64,000 bases of DNA from Melieria omissa (taxonomy: Eukaryota; Arthropoda; Insecta; Diptera; Ulidiidae). Location of the stretch: assembly GCA_963971225.1 (NCBI GenBank), contig OZ020268.1, positions 109,584,830 to 109,648,829 on the forward strand, given 5' to 3'. The notes beneath the pieces were generated by a model that worked only from the letters and a program-made list of their open reading frames with translations, was not told the origin of the DNA and did no database searches. Shown here piece by piece: positions 12,933-24,056 of the stretch (the stretch's first letter is position 1; each line of letters begins with the position of its first letter). Both the position numbers and the translations under genes were made by a program.

Positions 12933-13454
12933 CGAAACACACATTGCCAGTGTCGTTGTGACGAAGAAGATACGATTAGTATTGTGGATTTCATAAATAT
13001 TAATAACTATTAATTTATAATTGCTTAGGTCTTTGGGATGTGAGGAAAATGAAATTAGAATTCGTTTTTGCTGGTTATTCTCTCCATTCAAGCATTATTC
13101 TTTTGGTTACCAGATAGAAGTTGAGTTTTGATTCAAATTTGATGCAATTCGCATTGATGATCATCAGGAAATCGTTTTGTATTTCTTCCTCTTATTTTTT
13201 TATGTAAAGCTCTATTTATATTTAGTTTAAGAAGAAGAAAAAGCTGTTTACAAAGTCACGTCTTGGCTTTGTCACAAAGGAACAATTTCGATACAGTAAA
13301 GATGACCGCATTAGACCAAATTTTTTTTTCAAAGGAAGGTCTTGATTGTAACAATTGTGATACAATTGAATTGTTTAAACTTAAAAACCCTAAATTTATT
13401 TAAAAAAGAATTTTAAAAACCCGTATTTTGACTACCCAGATCCAAAAAATAAAA
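12933..13454. other. AT-rich non-coding DNA
   Basis: No gene or repeat recognised. It contains homopurine stretches (GAAGAAGAAAAAG) and poly-A/T runs. Confidence 0.45.
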
Positions 13455-13505
13455 AAAAACAAAATCTCAATGTACGAGCATTTTGTACATTGAGATTTTG
13501 TTTTT
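13455..13505. repeat. Perfect 21-bp inverted repeat (hairpin)
   Basis: Arms 13455-13475 and 13485-13505 are exact complements (core CAAAATCTCAATGTAC) around a 9-nt loop. It sits about 20 bp outside the left end of the mariner copy starting near 13526 and is not part of that element's terminal repeat. It is short for a microRNA precursor. It may be a foldback relic of a transposon end. Confidence 0.7.
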
Positions 13506-13525
13506 GCTGTTATGCTATGATACTA

Positions 13526-14696
13526 GGGTTGCCTTTTATATTTTTTCAAAAAGGATGAAAATGCATTTTGTTATCATCAAAAATGTTTTTATTGCTTTTC
13601 AAGATATTCTCCTTGAAGATTTATACCTTTTGAATGCACTTAAACCAATTGTCGAAGCACTTTTTCCACTCCGATTAAGACACCTCCAAAACATGGTTTT
13701 TGAATGCTTCATCAGCATCTTCTGGCTTCTTCTGGATCAAATAGGCGATTGTTTAAGCCGATGTGTGAGAGTTTGCATTGCCATGGTGAAGAAAGATTCT
13801 ACGTCGGCGGTTGGTTTTCCGTATTTCATTGAACACTTCTGTCAAACAAGTTGTTGTGTACCACTCAGAATTGACCGTTCTACGTTGTACTAACGGCAGA
13901 GTAGCCACATGATCAGTTTTGCCGAAGAAACAGGCGACCATTTGCTTCGATGTGCTGCGTGCCTGAACAACTTTTGTTGGATTTGGAAGACCCACAAGGT
14001 CGATTGCTGTTTTGTTTTGGGCTCATATGCATATATCCATGATTCGTCACCAGTCACAATCTTATAAACGTTTTTCGAAGTACCGCGACCGAATTTTTCC
14101 ATAATTTCTTTGCACCAATCGACACGAGCCGTTTTTTGAGTGATTGTCAAATTATGCAGGATCCAACGAGAACAAATCTTTCTGACAGCTAAATGTTCAT
14201 GCAATATCGAATGCACAGTCGTGGAACTAATGCCCAAGGATGCCTCTATCTCACGGTATGTCACATGACGATCTTTCATTATAAGTTCATGCGCAGCATC
14301 GATGGTTTCTGCTACAATGGCCGATTTTGGACGATCTTCACGAAACTCGTCTTGGAGCCAACGGCGACCACGCTTGAATTCGTTAAACCAGTTATAAAAT
14401 GTCTTGACGGTTGGTGCTTCATCACCAAATGCCGAATGAAGGGGATCGAAACACTGTTGTTGAGATAATTCACTTCGGAAATCGTAAAAAATTGATGCTC
14501 GAAAATGTTCACGAATTAAATCCATTTTTTGACCGAGATGAATTTTTCAAGTCAGTGTAAACAACACAAATAGCGCTTGAACACCAAAATGTTCTAAGCA
14601 CGTTTATGGTAAAAAATTACAAGCTTTTCAATGGCAATCTCAGATTTTTCGAAAACTTACTAGACCATCCCTATTGAAAAAATATAAAAGGCAGCT
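13526..14696 (-). mobile_element. Mariner-like element, decayed copy 1
   Basis: Inverted terminal repeats share TGCCTTTTATATTTTTTCAA (13530-13549, complement at 14674-14693). TA dinucleotides sit just outside (13524-13525 and 14697-14698), as expected for mariner insertion. At about 1.17 kb it is slightly shorter than the usual 1.3 kb because of an internal deletion. The transposase pseudogene runs on the minus strand from 14525. Confidence 0.85.
13620..14525 (-). pseudogene. Mariner transposase pseudogene
   Basis: The first 211 codons are open from an ATG at 14525 and read as a mariner transposase. A paired helix-turn-helix DNA-binding region (FREDRPKSAIV, HVTYREIEASLGIS) is followed by the first catalytic aspartate in TGDESWIYAYEP. 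A frameshift near 14000 moves the reading to the frame covering 13753-13995 (NPTKVVQARSTSKQMVACFF). In the second catalytic motif the aspartate is replaced by glycine (HHGNANSH instead of HHDNA). The third motif (PPYSPDLAP) is deleted, leaving only the tail (EDADEAFKNHVLEVS, then EWKKCFDNWFKCIQK). It is therefore inactive. Confidence 0.88.
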
Positions 14697-14698
14697 TA

Positions 14699-16085
14699 CG
14701 TAGTTTCATTAAGTTCAAGCAAGACTGAATTCAGATAAAGTTTCAAAAATTTCATCGAGAACTAAAATATAGGTTTTTTTTTAAGCAAATGCGTTTACTG
14801 ATTTCACAGAGTTCGACAAAAATCTCTTCAATATTTTTTTGGGTTTCCAAAAATAAATTTTCGATTGATTTCAGTGATACAAGTCAGATGGTCTTGTTGA
14901 CAGTTTAACGTCTTCTCACCCTTCAAAGTTGCATTCAATGACGTATTTTCGCCAATAGCTCCTGAACTTAGAGCTTAGCTCAGTTAAGCTCATTGTCACT
15001 TTACGAATAATGCAATTAAATGCAAAGTTCAGTGGCGCACTCTGCTCAGCTTCTGCTCGCCACTCGAATGCCGAAACTACCTTCAATTCCAAGCGTCGAG
15101 TAATACAGCGAATTTTGCTGGCGCAACGCATGCAACAATCTTGAGGCAAAGGCGTACGGAAAATTTAAAAATCACAACCGAACACGCGCAATGTTTACAT
15201 TTGCCACAAGTTGAGTTGGCGATGTTAATTAATTTTTATGTCTGCAACTAACACTGCAAATGAACTAAAAACTGTTTGTTTACATTGGCGCAGCATAAAA
15301 AAGTCATAATTGACTTTTTGTTTCTCGCGACTGGGCGGGTCTCAGCTCGGTTGCCGTCTCCTTTGTTTTGGACGCAACTTTAATGGGCGACATGTGTGTA
15401 TGTGCAGCGCGGCAACAGCCACATTAATGTCGCTGCCACCAACCACAAATTTGCTTGGAATTTGGGTTGAGTTGGCATTTGCAGAGTTTCGGTTATTTGC
15501 ATTGCGTGCAACCATTTCTGGAGCGGTGACTTCAATGTCAGTGTTGACGCTGTTGCGGGGTTTCCTGGCGAGTTCGGTAACAATAGTTTCACTGCAAAAA
15601 TATCCAACTGCTTTGGGGGAAGGAGAAGGAGGCCAACGGAAGAAAAATGGAACTTTCGGCATTCGATTCTGTCAGTGTGTGCGTACCATTCATTCAGCTA
15701 CTGAACATTGTTGAGGCCGCTCCGGTGTTTAAGGTCGCTGTTACCGAAACTTCACCCAGCCAAGTACTTAGCAGATACGTTGGCGTTTTTTGTGCATGTA
15801 AAATATTTGCTTTTGCCTATTTTATTTTCTCTTTGTTTTTGTAATTTTATCGTTTTATCGTCTGGTACGTTGTAGACGATACGAGTAAAACACTACATAC
15901 GAGTACATTTCGTTATATTCTTCATAGTTTTGTTATCAATTGGCAACTTTGTTGTTGTTGTTAAAGCCTAGCGGCTGATATGAATTGAAATGATTTACGC
16001 CTTTCAAGTGTTACGCAGTGTTGGAAACTTGCAGCGAACCGGAGCAATTGCAACTTGTTGCAGCTATTACTACTCTGGGCAAAAA
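14699..16085. other. Non-coding DNA with unexplained open frames
   Basis: Between 14916 and 15844 there are overlapping open frames on both strands (up to 134 codons plus, 106 minus). None has a recognisable domain or plausible splice context. I treat the stretch as non-coding. Confidence 0.4.
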
Positions 16086-16189
16086 ATAGTAAGACTTTTT
16101 AATTTAAATTTCGCACGGAAACCCATTCGTCAAAATATTTTCGGTTGGTATGACTGTCAGTGACATCTGTGCCAAATGTCACATCAAAA

Positions 16190-17460
16190 TAATCATTAGT
16201 GTTTAGTATACGCTTGTCTAAAAAAGTACAAAAAGTGCATTCGGCGATTTTTACAATGAGTGAAATTATTCAACAATGAAGCTCCATTAAATTTTGTGTG
16301 CGGAATCAAATTTCTGGTGCCGAAACGTTCAGAAAAGACCGTCGGTGATAATTGAATGTTGCGATCAAGTGTTTTTGATTGGTAAAAATTGTTCAAAGAG
16401 GGTCGAGAACGCGTTGACTACAAGTCACGTCCTGGACGGCCATCAACATCAACTGATGACACTGATCAACAGCAAAATGGCTTTTCTGGGTTTGACATCA
16501 GTTTTAGGGTAATTAGGTACCGCTGATTTCGAATCCGCAAACCGTTTTTAAAACTTAGTTTCCGTTTTCGCAAAAAATGGGCGTGTGACTTTTTCGGAGT
16601 TTTCCTGACTTTTTTCACGTTTGGGATTGTAATTTCTAAACCAATAAACCGGTTCACATGATATTCTCTTTGTGGCATTTACCACACCTCACGGCTTCTT
16701 TTCCATTGTAATTTATTTTTATAAGTTTTAAAAGTTCGCGGAAACTGGACCTCAAATTCGGAAAATATGGAATTTCGTGGCGTTTTCTTGGATGGTCAAA
16801 AACATGCACATTTTTCTTAAATCTATTAATGAGTTGGGCGTTAAATGAAAGCGGAAACATAAAGTAATACAACGCAGCCAAATTATTTGGTGTGATTCCC
16901 ATTCTTATCGAAATACTAGCAAAAATGTACCATAGCCATTTTCATCAGTTTTCATATTTTTTCCTTAAAAAATTAGGGGCCTCAAATAAAATCAAATCGT
17001 CAATAAAATCAAGGAATTGGTGCTCGAGAATCGACGATTAACAGTCAGAGACCTTACTATACTGGAATCGTTGGAAGATCGGAAGGATCAGTGAAAACCA
17101 TTTTAAACGATCATTTGGGCCTAAGAATAGTGAGAGCACGATTGGTTAAACAAAAAAATTTATTCTTCGTGAGTTTTTCGCAAAAAAAAATTCAACCAAT
17201 ATCGTTCCACAACCACCGTATTCGCCTGATTTAGCTCCGTGTGACTTCTGGCTGTTCAGCAAACTTACACGACCGTTCCGGGGAAACCGTTTTGAGTCAA
17301 TTGAAGACATTAAACGTGAATCGCTACGCGCATTGAAGGCTATTTCGGAAATTGACTTTAACAACTGTTTCGAGGATTGGAAAAAACGTTGGCACAAGTG
17401 TATTGGGGCCAGGGGGATTACTTTGAGGGCGATGAAATAGATTTAGTAAATGATGAAAAT
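16190..17460 (+). pseudogene. Mariner transposase remnant, copy 2, interrupted by an insertion
   Basis: Three separated blocks read as one mariner transposase of the group often annotated as SETMAR-like. The first (16270-16470) holds the N-terminal helix-turn-helix up to RPGRPSTSTDD. The second (16999-17160) continues it (NKIKELVLENRRLTVRDL, EGSVKTILNDHLGL). The third (17175-17440) is the C-terminal part, with the catalytic motif PPYSPDLAPCDFWLF and the tail FEDWKKRWHKC plus GDYFEGDEIDL. About 525 bp of unrelated DNA separates blocks one and two. A large deletion between blocks two and three removes the first two catalytic aspartates. Frameshifts occur near the end. It is inactive, and terminal repeats could not be placed. 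Confidence 0.85.
16472..16998. mobile_element. Unclassified ~525-bp insertion within mariner copy 2
   Basis: The mariner reading breaks after CTGATCAACA and resumes at CGTCAATAAAATC, where the two sides join in frame as TDDTDQHVNKIKE. The intervening DNA is therefore an insertion. Only a weak 9-bp inverted match (AAAATGGCT at 16475, AGCCATTTT at 16934) was seen, so the class of the insert is unknown. Confidence 0.5.
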
Positions 17461-18376
17461 GATGAATTGTGGAGCCACAAATTAACTTGTCTCCGTTCCC
17501 ATAAAATACAATCAATATTTGGCAGCCATTATTAACTACTTAAACTGCGTTCTTGCCTGCCTTTCTTGAAGTCTACTCTTCTCTTCTTAGTTATGATTCA
17601 GCTCTATTAAACCAATTTGGGTCAATGTAAAGTGTAAAATTTTATCAAGGCAAGTGTTAAATTTAAACTTAAAATTGATTCGGTCAATGGTCAACAAAAA
17701 GCTTACACACTAAGAAAAAATAAAAAATACAAAGACTCACAAATAAGGTAGAAACAGAAGAACAATTTTGAATTGAAAGCAGCTTATGGAGAAATCATCT
17801 GTATTTGTTTGTATGTCTGAAATTCGTATTCTTATGATAGCAGAAGTGGGTGTGGTCACTCCTATACAACTAAAGACTTCAACACTGAGTACGTCGATCC
17901 TTACAGCCACAGAATACCAAGGAACCGCCCTTGCCACATGCTGTCTTGGCAGTGTCACTTGAAGCCACTGAATGTTGTCCTTCTAGTGGAACACTTCACA
18001 GCTACTTTGCTGTGTAATCTTTTTGCTATTTCGTTGCAATTTTGTGGGCCCTGTGCACTTAGTATCTCTAAAAGGTTAATTTATTTTTGTATTCCAATTC
18101 CTATTTTATATTTAGAAGTTTATAATAAGTTGAATGAATTAAATTAAATGTTTAAGTTTAAAACCATAAAATTAGTATGCACGTTTTTTGAATGTCATCT
18201 TTTCACATGGCAATTTTTAGAAAAAGACAACATTTATAAACATTAGCAAAAAAAATTGGTGAAGAAATTTGTGATTTTAACTTAGGTGTCAAAATTTAAA
18301 CCGAATGAAAGAGAACTCTTTTTCTTTCGAATTTTGAGATAAAATTTTTTAAGCGAAGCGAAACAAATCACACTCT
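17461..18376. other. AT-rich non-coding DNA
   Basis: No gene, RNA or bounded repeat recognised between mariner copy 2 and the next TTAA element. Confidence 0.45.
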
Positions 18377-18865
18377 TTAACCCTTTCCGGAAATTTGTAC
18401 GATATATCGTACAATTTTTTCGACGATTTGTTATTTGACAGCGAACGCACTTTTTCTGGAACAGCTTTTTAATTTTCATTAAGTAGGCTGTGTTGTATCG
18501 TTCTGTTTAAAAATGTAAATCATAATAGCCGTGGCTTCACAGGATGAGTGCGTTTTGTTAGCAGCTTTTTGCAAGATTTTCAAAAACCAACAAATAACGG
18601 TACTTCTGCATAGGAATTTTTAAATATTTAATACTTTTTGGTACCAAAAAGGGAAACAATTTCAAAGTTTGAATCTGATTGATCTCAGTTGATTTATAGA
18701 ACTTACTAAATTTAACAGTTTTTGCGTCTAAATATTTTTACCGAGCCTTTAAAAAAATTGTACGATATATCGTACAAATGACCACAAGGGTTGCAAAGCT
18801 TTGTACGATATATCGTACAAATGGAAAGCAAAGGTTGCAAGTTATGTTTGCATTTTTTTTAGTTA

Positions 18866-19785
18866 TATAGGGTTTTCCAACAAGAGGTGTTATTTTGAAT
18901 CACCCGGTATTTCGGTAGCTGTCACTTTTGAAGCTTTTATTCTTTGACATTTGACAAGTAGAAACTACGCCATTACTAAAAATGGAACGATACACCCTTC
19001 AACAACGCATTGCAACTATTAAAATTCACTACAAAAATTGTGAAAATCTTGCAGTCACAGTTCGCAAAACTAAAGCATTTTTGGGTCGTCGTGAAGCACC
19101 TTGTCGGACCGCAATACAGAAATTGGTGGAAAAATTCGAGCTCGGAAAACCCAAGAGTTATTGTTGAGAAGCCTCTCCATCCTCAACGTGTGACTGTTTG
19201 GTGCGGTTTATGGTCCGGCGGGGTCATTGGACCTTACTTTTTTGAAAATGAGGTTGGATCAACAGTTACGGTGAATGGATTGCGCTATCGAGAGATGATT
19301 AATGAATTTTTATGGTCGGAGTTGGATGGTATTGATCTGGACAACGTTTACTTTCAACAAGACGGCGCTACGTGCCACACAAGCAACGAAACCATTGCTC
19401 TTTTACGGGAAAAGTTTCCGGACCGTGCTATCTCTGGAAGAGGTGATCACAATTGGCCACCGAGATCTTGTGATTTAACACCTTGCGAGTTCCTCCTTTG
19501 GGGCCGCGTGAAAGATAAGGTGTACGCCAACAGCCCAGCGTCGATTCAAGGCCTCAAAGATAGAATTCGTGAGGCTATCGAGGACATAGGGCAGCCACTT
19601 TGCGATTTGGTTATGGAAAATTTCATGCAAAGGATATGGTCCTGTAAGCATGATGCTGATGTTGTTTTTCATTATTAACGGCATACCTTCCTCTTTATTA
19701 TGAAATAAACATCCGATCATTTATCTCAAAAAATGGAATTTTTCTTTGAATACCAAAATAACACTTCTTGTTGGAAACCCCTGTA
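18866..19785 (+). mobile_element. Nested mariner-like element (deletion derivative)
   Basis: Inverted terminal repeats of about 30 bp (left with TTCCAACAAGAGGTGTTATT, right with AATAACACTTCTTGTTGGAA) bound 18868-19783, and TA lies directly outside both ends. The element sits inside the long TTAA element and so inserted later. At 916 bp it is a shortened copy whose transposase has an internal deletion. Confidence 0.85.
18982..19678 (+). pseudogene. Mariner/Tc1-superfamily transposase with internal deletion
   Basis: An ATG at 18982 opens an N-terminal helix-turn-helix segment (RYTLQQRIATIKIHYKN, FLGRREAPCRTAIQKLVEKF). Near 19150 the reading jumps frame to the C-terminal catalytic core (ENPRVIVEKPLHPQRVTVW, WCGLWSGGVIGPYFFEN, YFQQDGATCH, WPPRSCDLTPCEFLLWG) and stops at 19678. 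The deletion removed the linker and the first catalytic aspartate. I count 36 residues between the aspartates of QQDGATCH and RSCDLTP, not the 34 of classical mariners. The C-terminal part is well preserved, so decay is recent or limited. It cannot be active. Confidence 0.88.
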
Positions 19786-20401
19786 CGTTTGGTAACAGAT
19801 TTTTTGCGTTTGTATGCCTGCCACGCCCACCTGTAAAGCACGTGGCTAGTAAAATTCGAATGTTCGGCAATTTTCGATTAAAAATAAGAATTACTAGACG
19901 ATTTTCTGTTTTACTGGGCAGACACGGGTTATGTAAGGTTAGTCATGCGTACATGCCACTCCCACTACGATAATAAGAATCGGCTATATTCAGTATCTTT
20001 TTGTAAAACTGTATGAGAAAATGAGCTTTGTAACAACAACAACGGTTATATAAGGCCGAATAAATGTGAATCAATTGTTTGTAAATATTATTTATATAAC
20101 TTTCGATCAACATGAAATCACGTTTTTGATTTTTTGTTGTTATAATTTATGTTTTCTATCAAAAAAACAATAAATTGTTCAAAAAACTTAAAAAACCGAA
20201 ACCAAAAATTCATGAATTTTTACTCCGTTTCGGACTATTGTACGATATATCGTACAAAATTGATGAAGCTGTAATTCTCAACCAAAATGATTGTTTTGAT
20301 ATTTGTTTGTATTTTATTGCTAAAAATGTCCAATAAGAGTCAATATTTTGAAGGACAAATTTTTAACTCAAGAAATGTGGAAAATGACCGGAAAGGGTTA
20401 A

Positions 20402-22559
20402 GTACATGGTTGGTGTGACCAAATGGCCACGCAAGGCGCTACAGAGTTAATGTTTATGCGATTTTTAAACATTGACTGTTTTACCATATGACAACACTCC
20501 AAAAAACGAGCGTCCGGTAAAGATATGTAAGCAAATTACTAAAGAATATAGTTACTACTGTTGTGGCTATACACACACACAAATCGAAGAATTTATTATT
20601 TTAAAATTGCCTAGGAAAAAGCTGCTGCGATAGAGTTAATAATGATGGATATCTGAGTTAGATTCCATTTGTTATTGCGTAGCCTTGGTGCAAAGTGTTT
20701 TTATTGTTGTCGCTTTATATTGTATTGCACACATCCAAACGTACGTGCGTGCATGTGAACGCACGCGAACTTGTAGTGTAGTGTTTTCATTATTAATAAA
20801 GTTTCGAGGCGGCGAACAAAGTCGATTGCATCATTTGTAGACGCCGTACGTGTTTAACATAATTTTCGTACCCTTAAACTTAGCGCCGAACGCACAGCAG
20901 ATGAAAATAAAAATAACAAGCAATGACAGCAAAAACAGAATCGCACAGATACGATTTGTAAACGTGTATCAAGAACTGATATGAGCAGCAACGTTGCTGT
21001 TGGTGGCTGCGAGCAATCAACGCGGCACTTGGCAGCACATTCCACGCGCTGCCAGCAGCCAACTGCCAAGTGCGGCAGAGCGCGCGGAATCGGTAAATTG
21101 TTGGCATAATTACGAGCAGAGGGTGGGCACAGCGGCAACGGTAAGCAGGTGGATGGGTCGGTGGGTCGTCGGTGGGACGCAACAAGCATTCCGCCGGCCT
21201 ACATTATCGCTCGCAATGGCCGCATTGGGAGCACATGTGCAGCAAATGTTTTGTAAACAGCAACCAAAGCGCAGACCGGCTTCAAAGCTCCGCGCTGCTG
21301 ACGACGCGGCGCAGCGCAGCGCTGAGAGCAAAGCTGTCAGTAGGTGCGAAGTGAGAGCGCACCGGTGCATTTGTAAGTGCGCTACGGGTGGGCAGCGTGA
21401 AGGTGAAGTGAGCGTAATTGAGAATCAGCTGTTTTGTTGCGCTGGTCAAGAGGGACCAGCAAGCAGACAGATAGAAAAGTGAATCTAGAGTTAAAGTTCA
21501 AACAACAAAAACTCCGATGAATCTGAGAAGTCGTTCTCGTCCGGAAGGAGTCCTGTACTCGTTGGACAATTTTTCGATACTGTTGGGGAAAGGCAAAAAA
21601 TTATGTTGATTCAGGATGTGTTCTGATCTACAACCAGAAGACTTGCCAATACCCTCTATGTGCTTTCTACGCGCAGCCCGAAAATTTATAGAATAGAAAA
21701 TTTAGCCACCCAAAATCTCAAATTAAAAAGAAAGGGCCAACATCAACGATCCAGCAAACACGATCTTTGTGAATGAGACCACACCCCAAGCTGTGCGTAT
21801 CATGCATCACTGCGTCAGACGCTGATCTCACCCACATCCTGAACTCATCTAATTTATTGACATTTGCTGCTTCAGAATAAGACATTCATCCGTCATCAAC
21901 AAAAGCATGAATGAAGTAATGTGATATTAAATGATTTTAAGCGATTGCAGCAACTGCGGAAATAACAGTAAAACCCAACAGAAAATCATTCAAAAGTATC
22001 GCAGCCAGTGGCAGCGTGACTAACAATTGAGAAATAAAACGCAACATAAACAACTACAGCAACGCACACGACAGACACGTCCGCCAGCTGTATGACTGGC
22101 CTTGGCAGCATGTTGCGGCAACAAAGCTGCAGCAACACCCACCCATGGGAGGCTGGCGAAAGTGCCCAAGTGGTGTGTACGTGTATGTGTGAGTGTTGTG
22201 TTAGCCGGCATTTTTGTGCTGTGACACAGAGCGAAACCAGAGGCATTGGCCCAACATTGCTTATGATGAGAGAGTCGTTCAGCAGCCGCGCGCAATTGCT
22301 GCTGTTGGCGGCGCTGCTGCGGCTAATGTTGCCGTCACCGTTGCGACTTGCAGAATGGCAAAAGCACCAAATGCTGTGCCGAGTTTTTCGTATGCCGAGA
22401 CGACCGAGCGCCAAAGCGAGCATAAACACTTTTTAGGTTTCGCGACTGGTGGACGACAATCAGTTGCCTTCCATCACTCGGTTTGCTCGAACGTGTGAAT
22501 AACGAGTTGTAAGCTTAGGTGGCGTCAAAGCCTCAACGCGGCCAAACTCGCACGCAAAA
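20402..22559. other. GC-richer non-coding DNA
   Basis: 20950-22500 is clearly more GC-rich than its surroundings, and open frames exist on both strands at 20854-21482 and 21986-22498. The longest plus frame (162 codons, 20994) lacks an ATG start. No motif is recognised. The composition is compatible with regulatory DNA upstream of the candidate exon ending at 22926, but this is inference. Confidence 0.4.
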
Positions 22560-22679
22560 TTGATATTAACAGTAGTCGAAGAAGAAGCCAAGTTCGCGTT
22601 CGGAAACCACGGCCAGTAGTCAATTAGACGTTGGAAGTGAATCAATTGGACCGGCCGGCAGACAAATTCTGCTCGCATA

Positions 22680-22926
22680 GCGTTGAGTTTTAAGTGTGTT
22701 CAAGTGATTCTTGGAATTTTACTAACGCATGTCGGTTCTAAAGCTTTAAATTCGTCTTAAATTTCTACGCAACAAAATCCGTTTAAAACAAATAAAAAAA
22801 CAGGAAAATTAAAAAGGAAACAAAAAGTTTGTTTGCAGCGAAAAGTGTGCCGGTCTGAGACATACAGCAGCGGTCGGAGTCAGTTGGCAGTCAGCAGAAG
22901 TTAGAGCTGAGAATTGATACAAAAAG
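22680..22926 (+). other. Candidate first untranslated exon (donor at 22927)
   Basis: A purine-rich, A-rich stretch that looks like a fly 5' UTR ends in AAAAAG followed by the donor-like GTTAGC at 22927. Initiator-like TCAGT words occur at about 22880-22890. The start shown is arbitrary. The donor deviates from GTRAGT at its third base, and no coding frame is present. The nearest downstream acceptor-like site is at 24743. Confidence 0.25.
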
Positions 22927-23501
22927 GTTAGCTGCTTAAAGGACTTTACGCTTCATACGCAGAAATAATTCAGTAATTTAATCATTTCACATATTTCATG
23001 GGGGGATTTTGAACAAATTGATTTAGCGTCATTCAAAAACCTTTTACGTTTGGATTGATTTTTGCACGATTTTACGGTGGTCCACAGACAAATTATGATT
23101 AGATAAGAAAACGAAAGTTAAAATAACATAGAACCTGACTTGTTTTGTTAGGTGCAAATTTAAAACATGAAACAGTAAACTCTCAGGCTGTGACATTTAA
23201 ATAAGAGTATTTCGACTGTTTTCTAAAGTTCCATTATTTAACTGTTGAAAAATTTTCAGATATTTGGAAATGAAAAAAGTCATAAGTATTTAAAAATATA
23301 AATTGGCGTTAACAATAAAAGTTGCCAAAAGTGATTTAAAAAATTCATTACAATATTAATTTTTTATTAAATATAATTAATGGTCGCTTTTAGTTGCTCT
23401 GTTTTTCATTCGCTTTTTTATACTGAATCCACTAACGGAGCCTAGTAAGGTAATGAAGGCCCATTGTAATAATTACTAAACAATATAAATACAAAAATTA
23501 A
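22927..23501. other. AT-rich putative intron DNA
   Basis: No features recognised before the pogo-like element. Confidence 0.35.
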
Positions 23502-24056
23502 TACAGTACAATCTCGATAATTCGGATCCTCGCTAATACAGACAACGCAGTAATCCGGACACCCAATTGCTTTCTATTGTTGACTCTGTAATCCGGACAC
23601 CACACATTTTGTTTGCCTCGAAAATTCGGATACTCATTTTTATCTGCTTTTTATAAATTATAAAAGTTTAATCTGTGTAAACTAAATCAAATATTAACAA
23701 TGGCACCTATATTTAAGAAACCACGTACAATCTTAACGATGGAAAAAAATTCTAAACAAATTAAGTCGAGGAAAGTCACTTCGTCAACTGGCAGTGAATC
23801 TAGAATTTCTAAAAAAAAAAGTAAACAAAACTTCACCAAATGAAAATTACAAACTTTAAAAATCACCAAAAATTTTCATATGTTTACATATTAAAAATAA
23901 CATTTTTAAGGAAAAATAATTTTAGTTCAATAAAAAATACGTTTCATTAGTGTTTAGTATTTTTATCGATTTTTTGTAATCTTGGTAATCCGGACATTTC
24001 GATTTTTCGGACAGTGCCTGGTTTTTGATTGTCCGGATTATCGAGATTATACTGTA
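23502..24056 (+). mobile_element. Pogo-like element, copy 1 (551 bp, non-autonomous)
   Basis: The ends are CAGTACAATCTCGATAA (from 23504) and the near-complement TTATCGAGATTATACTG (to 24054), flanked by TA on both sides. This is the pattern of pogo/Tigger elements of the Tc1/mariner superfamily. Subterminal CCGGACA words recur at 23557, 23592 and 23990. A short relic of the transposase N-terminus begins at 23700 (ATG, then KKPRTILTMEKN) and continues in another frame as SRGKSLRQLAV, part of the pogo/CENP-B-type helix-turn-helix. Frameshifts and a deletion remove the rest. Confidence 0.85.

Larger units (their letters stand above)
18377..20401. mobile_element. Long TTAA element with four 20-bp palindromes (piggyBac-like, non-autonomous)
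   Basis: The element (18381-20397) has perfect 10-bp inverted ends, CCCTTTCCGG and CCGGAAAGGG, flanked by TTAA at 18377-18380 and 20398-20401. It contains four identical copies of the perfect palindrome TTGTACGATATATCGTACAA, at 18395-18414, 18758-18777, 18801-18820 and 20238-20257. The first begins 14 bp inside the left end. A mariner-like element (18868-19783) is nested within it. Without that insert it is about 1.1 kb and codes for nothing recognisable. The terminal CCCTTTC links it to the CCCTTTCG elements in the same window, although the interiors differ. Confidence 0.82.

Noticed and set aside
20994..21482. 162-codon GC-rich plus-strand frame
   Set aside because: It lacks an ATG start, and low stop density is expected in GC-rich DNA. 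Overlapping minus-strand frames of similar length exist.
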